Shown one piece after another: positions 58,046 to 64,000 of a stretch of 64,000 nt of DNA. Under the pieces are notes generated by a model, which ran no database searches, was not told where the DNA came from, and saw nothing but the letters and a program-made list of their open reading frames with translations. This DNA comes from Streptomyces nigrescens. Its GTDB lineage: Bacteria; Actinomycetota; Actinomycetes; Streptomycetales; Streptomycetaceae. Numbering within the stretch: the stretch's first letter is position 1; the number at the start of each line of letters is the position of its first letter. Made by a program: the position numbers and the translations under genes. The DNA is taken from assembly GCA_024349765.1 (NCBI GenBank), contig AP026073.1, forward strand, positions 4,898,001-4,962,000, written 5' to 3'.

Positions 58046-60712
58046 GTGCCCGAGACCACCGCGACACCGGGCGGCGGCGCCACTCCCTCGCGGGCGGCGG
58101 CCGTACGCTCCCACGGTGATCCGCGCGCCGGGCACGGCGGCGCGGATCCGGCCCGGCTGACGACGCTGGAGCTGCTGCGCCGGCTGGCTGCCGGGCCGCG
58201 CGGACTGACCGCGGAGCAGGCCGAGGAGCGCCTGGTCCGGTACGGCGAGAACGTCGCCCCCGCCTGGCGGCCGGTCTCCTGGCCGCGGCGCTTCCTCGGC
58301 AGTCTGCGGGATCCGTTCACCGCGGTGCTGCTCTGTCTCGGGCTGGTGTCGGCGGCCATCGCGTCCTGGGGCACCGCCTGCGTGATCATGGTGCTGGTCG
58401 TGGTGAGCTGTCTGCTGCGGTCGGGCGGCGAGCACCAGGCCGGCCGGGCGATGGCCGGCCTGCGCGAACTGGTCGCCACCACCGCGTCCGTACAGCGCCG
58501 CGCGGACGACGGCGCCGCGCCGGTGGTCCGCGAGCTCCCCGTCGACCAGCTCGTCGTCGGGGACGTGATCCGGCTCGGGCCCGGCGACCTGGTACCCGCG
58601 GATGTCCGGCTGCTGCGCGCCACTGGGCTGACCGTGCACCAGGCCGCGCTGACCGGCGAGTCCGCGCCGGTGGCGAAGTACGCCCTCGACGCACCGCCCG
58701 CTGCGGACGACGGGGCCGCCGAACCGCCCCACCTCTGCTTCCAGGGCAGCAGCGTGGCGTCCGGGAGCGCAACGGCCCTGGTCGTCGCCACCGGCGCGGA
58801 CACCCGCTTCGCCGCGGCGCACCCCGGACCGGCCCGGCGGCGGACGGAGAGCGCCTTCGACCGCTCGGTCCACGGCATCGCCTGGACGCTCATCCGCTTC
58901 ATGCTGCTCACCCCGCCGCTGGTGCTGCTGGCGAACGCCGCGCTGCGCGGACGGGGGCTGACGACGCTGCCGTTCGCGATCGCGGTGGCGGTGGGCCTCA
59001 CCCCGGAGATGCTGCCGGTGATCGTGACGGCGACGCTGGCGCGCGGTGCCTCGGCGCTCGCCCGCACCGGCGGCGTGATCGTCAAACGGCTCCCGGCGCT
59101 GCACGACCTCGGGGCGATCGACGTGCTGTGCCTGGACAAGACCGGCACCCTGACGCAGGACCGGCCGGTCGTGGCGCGGTCGGTCGACGCCCGCGGGGCC
59201 GACGATCCGGACGTGCTCAACTGGGCGTCGGTGGGCAGCTTCTGGACCCTGGAGCTCGCCGAACTGCCCGCCCCGGACTCCCTCGACGAGGCGGTCCTCG
59301 ACGCCTCGGCGGCGTACGGCGCGGATCCGCTCGCCTACGACGGGATCGCGGCGCTGCCCTTCGACCCGGCCCACCGGCTCGCCACCGCCGTGGTCCGCCG
59401 CCCGGGGAGGTACGGCCGGCACACGCTCGTCGTCAAGGGCGCCGTCGAGGACGTCCTCGGCCGCTGCGGGCGCGTCCGGCTGGACGGTGCGGAGGCCGAA
59501 CTGACCGAGGGGGAACGCCGGCGGCTGCTCGACCTCGCGGCCACGGAGGCGGCCGGCGGTCTGCGGCTGCTCGCCGTCGCGCACGCCGAACGCCCCGCCC
59601 GTGGTGGCCCGTACGGCGAACGGGACGTCCGGGGGCTCACCTTCCTCGGCTGGGTCGCCCTCCGCGACGCGCTCGCCCCCACCGCCGGTGCCGCGCTCGC
59701 CGGTCTCGCCCGGCGCGGGGTGACGGTGAAGGTGCTCACCGGCGACCACCCCGGCACCGCCGCCCGGGCCTGCCGCGATCTCGGCCTGGAGCCCGGCGAG
59801 GTACTGACGGCCGATCAGCTCGGTTCGCTCGACGGGCCGCCGCTCGCCGCGGCCGTCGAGCGGGCCACCGTCGTGGCGCGCTGCACCGCCCAGGACAAGG
59901 CCCGGATCGTGGCCGCGCTGCGTGCGAGCGGCCGGACCACCGGGTTCCTCGGCGACGGCGTCAACGATCTGCCGGCGCTGCTCACCGCCGACGTGGGCGT
60001 CTGCCCCCGGGGAGCGGTGGCGGTGGCTCGCGAGGGCGCCGACGTCGTCCTGGCCGACAAGGACCTGACCGCCCTCGACCGGGCGCTCACCGCGGGCCGC
60101 CACAGCAGCGGCACCATCGCCGGCTACCTGCGGATCACGCTCTCCTCCAACCTGGGCAACGTCCTCGCGATGCTCGCCGCCGGCCTGCTGCTGCCGTTCC
60201 TGCCGATGCTCCCCGCCCAGGTCCTGGTGCAGAACCTCTGCTTCGACGCGGCCCAACTCGCCTACGCCTACGACCGGCCCGCGCCCGCCGCGGTCAGCGG
60301 CCCGGCCGTCCTGCGACCGCGCGCCGTGCTCCGCTACGTCACGGTCTTCGGCCTCCTCAACGCCGCCGCGGACCTGGCCACCTTCGGGGTGCTCGCGCTC
60401 GCCGTGCACCTCACGGACGGGCCCGGCGGCCCGGCGGTGTTCCACGCCGGCTGGTTCACCGAGAACCTGCTGACCCAGGCCATGATGATGCTGCTCCTGC
60501 GCACCGGCCGGTCCGCCCCCGGACGCCGCACGATCGGCCCGGTCCACCTCGCCGTCACCGCCCTCGCCGTCCTCGGCCTCCTGCTCCCCCTGTCCCCCCT
60601 GGCCCCGGCCCTGGACATGTCCGCCCCGCCGCCGCTCTACTACGCCCTCCTCGCCGCGGTCCTCGCCCTCTACGCCGTCACCCTCACCACGGCGGCACGG
60701 CGCTACGCGTGA
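58046..60712 (+). CDS. mgtA: Mg2+-type (P3B) P-type ATPase
   Basis: An 888-residue membrane ATPase. Cation-ATPase N domain (about 40-75), actuator domain with LTGESAPVAKY (about 209), membrane helix motif GLTPEMLPVIVTATLA (about 316) characteristic of MgtA/MgtB, phosphorylation motif DKTGTLTQ with Asp 364, nucleotide domain with VVKGAVEDVL, hinge GDGVNDLPALL (about 640), and C-terminal spans to the end. It should import Mg2+ (or a similar divalent ion) at the cost of ATP. The nucleotide-binding KGA motif is intact. The GTG start is six bases past the ArsR stop. It converges with the DHA2 exporter gene with a 10-bp overlap. Confidence 0.9.
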   Translation: MPETTATPGGGATPSRAAAVRSHGDPRAGHGGADPARLTTLELLRRLAAGPRGLTAEQAEERLVRYGENVAPAWRPVSWPRRFLGSLRDPFTAVLLCLGLVSAAIASWGTACVIMVLVVVSCLLRSGGEHQAGRAMAGLRELVATTASVQRRADDGAAPVVRELPVDQLVVGDVIRLGPGDLVPADVRLLRATGLTVHQAALTGESAPVAKYALDAPPAADDGAAEPPHLCFQGSSVASGSATALVVATGADTRFAAAHPGPARRRTESAFDRSVHGIAWTLIRFMLLTPPLVLLANAALRGRGLTTLPFAIAVAVGLTPEMLPVIVTATLARGASALARTGGVIVKRLPALHDLGAIDVLCLDKTGTLTQDRPVVARSVDARGADDPDVLNWASVGSFWTLELAELPAPDSLDEAVLDASAAYGADPLAYDGIAALPFDPAHRLATAVVRRPGRYGRHTLVVKGAVEDVLGRCGRVRLDGAEAELTEGERRRLLDLAATEAAGGLRLLAVAHAERPARGGPYGERDVRGLTFLGWVALRDALAPTAGAALAGLARRGVTVKVLTGDHPGTAARACRDLGLEPGEVLTADQLGSLDGPPLAAAVERATVVARCTAQDKARIVAALRASGRTTGFLGDGVNDLPALLTADVGVCPRGAVAVAREGADVVLADKDLTALDRALTAGRHSSGTIAGYLRITLSSNLGNVLAMLAAGLLLPFLPMLPAQVLVQNLCFDAAQLAYAYDRPAPAAVSGPAVLRPRAVLRYVTVFGLLNAAADLATFGVLALAVHLTDGPGGPAVFHAGWFTENLLTQAMMMLLLRTGRSAPGRRTIGPVHLAVTALAVLGLLLPLSPLAPALDMSAPPPLYYALLAAVLALYAVTLTTAARRYA

Positions 60713-62106
60713 CCCCCCTTGCGGGGGACGCAGAAGAGGGCGAGGGCGGCGGCCGTCAGGTACGCGGTCGCGCCGATGGCCATGCCGAGGCGCAGCCCGG
60801 TGGGGAAGGTGGCGGCGCCGGCCAGCAGGGAGCCGCCCAGCGCGACGCCTGCGGCGCTGCCGATCTGGCGGGTGGTGTTGAACAGGGCGGAGGCGGTGCC
60901 GGCGTACGTGTCCGGGGCGGCCGACATCACGGTGGCGGTCGATCCGGTGAGGGCGAAGGAGGTGCCGAAGCCCGCGGCCATCATCGGCGCCACCAGCAGG
61001 ACGTAGTCCGGGTCCTGCCCCGCGGCGGCCCAGCCGGCCAGACCCGCCGAGCCCAGGAGCATGCCCGTCACCACGAGCGGCCGGTGTCCGGTGCGGCGTG
61101 CCAGTCGCCCGGACAGGACGGAGGCGAACATCGTCATGGCCACGGCCGGGAAGAGGGCGAGCCCGGTGCGCAGTGCGGTCAGGCCGCGGTGGTGCTGGAA
61201 GTACAGGCTGGCGGTGAAGATCATGCCGTAGAAGGCGAAGTTGAACAGCAGGCCGATGGCCGCCGCCCCGCTCATCGAGCGGGAGCGCAGCAGTCGCAGG
61301 GGCAGCACGGGGGTACGGGCGAGGCGTTCGCGCAGGACGAATCCGGCGGCTGCCAGGAGGCACAGGCCGGCCCCGGTGAGGATCAGGGGGGCCGTCCAGC
61401 CGCGTCGTCCCGCTTCGTTGAGGACGGCGGTGAGCAGGGCCACCGCCGCGATCAGCGCGCACTGCGCCGGCCAGTCGAGGGGGCGGTCCGGCCGCCGGTC
61501 CGAGACCGCCACATGACGCAGCGTCAGCAGCAGGCAGACGCATCCGACGGGCAGGTTGATGAAGAACACCCAGCGCCAGCCCACGGTGGTCACCAGCAGA
61601 CCGCCGAGCAGCGGCCCCGCGGAGGCGGCGATGCCGGCCATGGAGCCCCACAGGCCGAAGGCCCGGGAGCGGGCGGCGGGTGAGGGGTACGCCTGCTGCA
61701 GGAGCGCGAGGGAGCCGGGCACGATCAGTGCCGCGCCGAGCCCTTCGCACAGCCGGGCGGCGACCAGGAACCCGGCGCTCCGGGCCAGTCCGCAGCCGGC
61801 CGAGGCGACGGTGAACACCACGACCCCGGTGCAGAAGATCCGGCGGTTGCCCAGCCGGTCCCCCAGCGCGCCGCCGGTGAGCAGCAGACCGGCGAAGACC
61901 AGGGTGTAGCCGTCCGTGATCCACTGGATGCCGGTGAGCGAGGCCGACAGCTCCCGCCCCACCACCGGCACCGCGACGTTGATCACGGTCACGTCCAGGA
62001 TGACCATGAAGTAGCCCGCACAGACCGCGAGAAGCGGGGCCGGGGACCGGCCCGGACCCGCGGACCGGTCCGGTCGGTCGGCCTGAGGACCACCGGCACG
62101 CACCAT
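60703..62106 (-). CDS. MFS exporter, DHA2 (EmrB/QacA) type, 14 spans
   Basis: A 467-residue drug:H+ antiporter. The first span carries LDVTVINVAVPVV (motif D1, about 38), the loop motif GALGDRLGNRRIF (about 79) and motif C-like LLGGLLVTTVGWRWVFFINLP (about 163), typical of DHA2. The substrate is unknown. Its 3' end overlaps the P-type ATPase gene by 10 bp. TAGCGT lies six bases before the ATG, and there is no ribosome binding site. Confidence 0.9.
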   Translation of the reverse strand: MVRAGGPQADRPDRSAGPGRSPAPLLAVCAGYFMVILDVTVINVAVPVVGRELSASLTGIQWITDGYTLVFAGLLLTGGALGDRLGNRRIFCTGVVVFTVASAGCGLARSAGFLVAARLCEGLGAALIVPGSLALLQQAYPSPAARSRAFGLWGSMAGIAASAGPLLGGLLVTTVGWRWVFFINLPVGCVCLLLTLRHVAVSDRRPDRPLDWPAQCALIAAVALLTAVLNEAGRRGWTAPLILTGAGLCLLAAAGFVLRERLARTPVLPLRLLRSRSMSGAAAIGLLFNFAFYGMIFTASLYFQHHRGLTALRTGLALFPAVAMTMFASVLSGRLARRTGHRPLVVTGMLLGSAGLAGWAAAGQDPDYVLLVAPMMAAGFGTSFALTGSTATVMSAAPDTYAGTASALFNTTRQIGSAAGVALGGSLLAGAATFPTGLRLGMAIGATAYLTAAALALFCVPRKGGHA

Positions 62107-62112
62107 GGCGAC

Positions 62113-62118
62113 ACGCTA
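62113..62118 (-). promoter_or_regulatory. -10 element, leaderless start of the DHA2 exporter gene
   Basis: On the minus strand TAGCGT is followed by GTCGCC and the ATG at 62106. Confidence 0.45.
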
Positions 62119-62237
62119 TTCCCGGGACGCACGGCTCCCGCGGCTTGCACGGTCGGGCGGCGCGCCTCCACGAGCACCGCGGTCCCAGGCAACCGACCGT
62201 GCGTCAAACCCCTCCTTACACGACAGGGAACGAATTC

Positions 62238-62795
62238 GTGAGGGATGGGGGAGCCGTGCGGCGGCGTTCACTTCTCGCGGCGACATCGGCCGCGCTCGTA
62301 CTGACCGTCTCCGCCGGTCTCGGCCTGACCGGCTGCGGTTCGCCGCGGATGGCGGCGTTGCACGCCAACTGCACCACCAAGGGCCTGCGGTGGAAGCTCA
62401 CCGTGCTCAAGAAGCCGGCGCACGGCACGCACCGTGACGCCCGTCTGACGATCGTCAACAAGACGGCCCGGCCGTGCGTCTTCGGCGGCTACCCGCTCTT
62501 CGAGGTGCACGTCGGCAAGGGGCCGATGGCCGGCGGCAAGGGGCGCGGCGCGGTCCCGACGCCCATCGACCTGCGCGCCGGCGGCACGGTGACGACGGCA
62601 CTGCGCTACCAGGACGCCTGGCCCGGCACCCCGTCCGACGAGTGCTTGGTCAGCAATGTGGAGGCGACGGTGGCCGCCCCGCACGACCGTGCCCTGCGGT
62701 CCATAACCGCCCGGGACGAGTCCGGCCGGCGCTCGCTGCTGAACGTCTGCGACGACACGGTGTGGATGAGCCCGCCCAAGGAAGCGGCCGAGTAA
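62238..62795 (+). CDS. DUF4232 lipoprotein
   Basis: A 185-residue exported lipoprotein with a basic N terminus, a hydrophobic stretch and lipobox LTGC (Cys about 34). The DUF4232 domain (about 45-180) has the conserved Cys pairs: CTTKGLRWKL, RPCVFGGYPLFEV, DECLVSNVEATV and LNVCDDTVW. Function unknown; members are common streptomycete cell-surface proteins. The start is GTG 62238, with AGGGAA upstream; a GTG at 62256 inside the signal is less well spaced from a ribosome binding site. Confidence 0.87.
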   Translation: MRDGGAVRRRSLLAATSAALVLTVSAGLGLTGCGSPRMAALHANCTTKGLRWKLTVLKKPAHGTHRDARLTIVNKTARPCVFGGYPLFEVHVGKGPMAGGKGRGAVPTPIDLRAGGTVTTALRYQDAWPGTPSDECLVSNVEATVAAPHDRALRSITARDESGRRSLLNVCDDTVWMSPPKEAAE

Positions 62796-62869
62796 CGCGG
62801 GGTCTTCGGGGCCCCCGGGCCTCGTGCGGGGCCGGTCCGGCTGGTTCAATGGCCGCCGAGGTGAGGGAT

Positions 62870-63514
62870 ATGGTGTCGGCCGACCGGCTGCTGGCGTTCG
62901 CGGTGATGTCGCTGTTGGTGATCGTGATTCCGGGGCCGAGCGTGCTCTTCGTGATCGGCCGGGCCCTGGCGCACGGCCGCCGTACCGCGCTGGCCACGGT
63001 CCTGGGCAATGTGGTCGGCTCGTACCTGCTGGTGGCCGCCGTGGCGTTCGGTCTCGGGTCGCTGGTCGAGCGGTCCGTCACGGTCTTCCTGGTCGTGAAG
63101 CTGGCCGGGGCGGCCTACCTCGTGTTCCTCGGCGTGCAGGCGTTCCGCCACCGCAAGGACATGAAGATCACCGCCGTGCGGCCGGCCGGGCGGCGGGCCC
63201 GCGGCGATCTGCGGACGGTCGCGGACGGCGTGCTCGTCGGCTGCACCAACCCCAAGGGGATCGTCTTCTTCGCGGCCGTACTCCCCCAGTTCGTGGACCA
63301 CGCGGCGGGCGGGCTGCCCGCCCAGATGCTCGTGCTGGGCCTGGTGCCGATCGGCATCGGTCTGATCACCGACACGGTGTGGGGGCTCACCGCCTCGGCG
63401 GCCCGCGGCTGGTTCGCCCGGTCCGAGCGCCGGCTGTCGCTGATCGGCGGCGCCGGGGGCTTCGCGATGATCGGCCTCGGGGTGACGGTGGCGGCGACCG
63501 GACGCGCGGACTGA
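62870..63514 (+). CDS. LysE family exporter
   Basis: A 214-residue membrane protein with six predicted spans. The LysE/RhtB N-terminal signature VIVIPGPSVLFVIGRAL is near residue 15, HGRRTALATVLGNVVGS follows, and GCTNPKGIVFFAAVLPQFV (about 122) is the second conserved block. Members export amino acids or related metabolites. The start is ATG 62870 with GAGGTG six bases upstream; an ATG 21 bases earlier is possible. Confidence 0.9.
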   Translation: MVSADRLLAFAVMSLLVIVIPGPSVLFVIGRALAHGRRTALATVLGNVVGSYLLVAAVAFGLGSLVERSVTVFLVVKLAGAAYLVFLGVQAFRHRKDMKITAVRPAGRRARGDLRTVADGVLVGCTNPKGIVFFAAVLPQFVDHAAGGLPAQMLVLGLVPIGIGLITDTVWGLTASAARGWFARSERRLSLIGGAGGFAMIGLGVTVAATGRAD

Positions 63515-63544
63515 CCGGCGCCCGGTGCCGTGGGACCGTCCCGC

Positions 63545-64000
63545 TCAGCGGTCCGCCGCGAGATCGGCCTCCACGGCCGGGGGCGCCACCGGCGGCCAGG
63601 CGGGCCAGCCGTGGACCGGCGGCACCGCGATCGCCCGCCACCAGGGATAGCCGGCCGGCGGATCGGCCGGCTCGAACGGCTCGCCCGGTCTGGGGTGGAC
63701 GGTGGCCACCCCGGCCTTCCGGCCGGCGCTCAGCGTCCATTCGGCCGGCTCGGCCCAGGGGTGCGGGGCGAGGTTGAAGGTGCCCCAGTGGATCGGCAGC
63801 ATGACGCCGGTCGGTGCGCCGCCCTGGAGGTCCAGATGGGACCGGACGCCCTGGGTGGGATCCATGTGGATGTCGGGCCAGAACTCGCTGTACGCGCCGA
63901 TCTGGATCATCGTCGCGTCGAACGGGCCGTGCGCCGCGCCGATCTCCGCGAAGCCGGGGAAGTATCCGGTGTCGCCGCTGTGGAAGATCCGGTGTGCGGG
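63545..64000 (-). CDS. MBL-fold metallohydrolase, C-terminal part
   Basis: The last 151 residues of a gene that begins right of the window. The frame is open to base 64000. HSGDTGYFPGF at the truncated end, MIQIGAYSEFWPDIHMDP and MLPIHWGTFNLAPHPW are metal-ligand and core motifs of the COG2220 (UlaG/NAPE-PLD-like) MBL group. The C terminus is Trp/Pro-rich (PPAGYPWWRAIAVPPVHG). Substrate unknown. Confidence 0.88.
   Translation of the reverse strand, partial: PAHRIFHSGDTGYFPGFAEIGAAHGPFDATMIQIGAYSEFWPDIHMDPTQGVRSHLDLQGGAPTGVMLPIHWGTFNLAPHPWAEPAEWTLSAGRKAGVATVHPRPGEPFEPADPPAGYPWWRAIAVPPVHGWPAWPPVAPPAVEADLAADR

Noticed and set aside
56501-61924. A 1807-codon open frame on the minus strand across several plus-strand genes.
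   Set aside because: It runs antisense to genes with clear domain motifs, has shadow-type composition (Arg, Gly, Pro, Ala, Gln, His) and no family motif. Long antisense frames are expected in very GC-rich DNA.

Overview
The window is chromosomal DNA from a high-GC actinomycete, almost certainly a Streptomyces. The evidence is the very high G+C with strong third-position bias, a complete conservon (cvnABCD), a SigB/SigF-type sigma factor, two multidomain SpoIIE phosphatases, many GTG and TTG starts with purine-rich ribosome binding sites, and rare TTA leucine codons in three genes, as expected for bldA control. No species is claimed. About 58 protein genes and one tRNA are supported. There is no integrase, transposase, phage module, CRISPR array or complete biosynthetic cluster.

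Layout. 0-8 kb: the end of an acyl-CoA dehydrogenase coupled to a crotonase, an alpha/beta hydrolase, a DUF1990 protein, a Tat-exported phosphoesterase, a secreted GH30 glycosidase and a PAS-GAF-SpoIIE-ATPase phosphatase. 8-10.2 kb: a succinate-semialdehyde-type dehydrogenase preceded by a 77-residue proline-rich ORF, then a compound inverted repeat of about 340 bp. 10.2-19.2 kb: a dipeptide/oligopeptide ABC importer (binding protein, two permeases, fused double ATPase) divergent from a ROK regulator and an M81 (MlrC-type) peptidase. 19.2-21.4 kb: minisatellites around an MFS exporter. 21.4-26.2 kb: an overlapping glutamine-synthetase-like gene and amidohydrolase, and a second SpoIIE phosphatase.

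26.4-29.7 kb: a carnitine catabolism operon, with an XRE-TetR double-HTH regulator followed by cdhC, cdhA and cdhB type genes, all closely packed. 29.8-33.6 kb: DUF427, DUF309, a D-Ala-D-Ala carboxypeptidase and a cytochrome P450. 33.8-36.2 kb: an overlapping cassette of XRE regulator (with a TTA codon), HExxH zincin and MAB_1171c-type membrane protein. 36.5 kb: tRNA-Pro(GGG). 36.7-38.8 kb: a YiaA-type membrane protein and a split transketolase behind a MerR/SoxR-like promoter. 38.8-44.8 kb: a lipase-like hydrolase, a 1079-residue TolB-propeller/amidohydrolase fusion and an acyl-CoA dehydrogenase.

45-49 kb: conservon cvnABCD plus a coupled GAF gene, divergent from a SigB-like sigma factor (49.9 kb). 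50.9-64 kb: an SRPBCC protein, a secreted M28 aminopeptidase (TTA at codon 2), double Lrp and PadR regulators, two membrane proteins, ArsR plus a Mg2+-type P-ATPase, a DHA2 exporter, a DUF4232 lipoprotein, a LysE exporter and a truncated MBL-fold hydrolase.

Two window-wide patterns stand out. Many intergenic gaps hold tandem minisatellites (15, 17, 23, 26, 33 and 41 bp units) or large palindromes. Ten genes have a -10-like hexamer 6-8 nt before the start codon and mostly no ribosome binding site, predicting leaderless mRNAs. Promoter, operator and terminator calls were made by eye.
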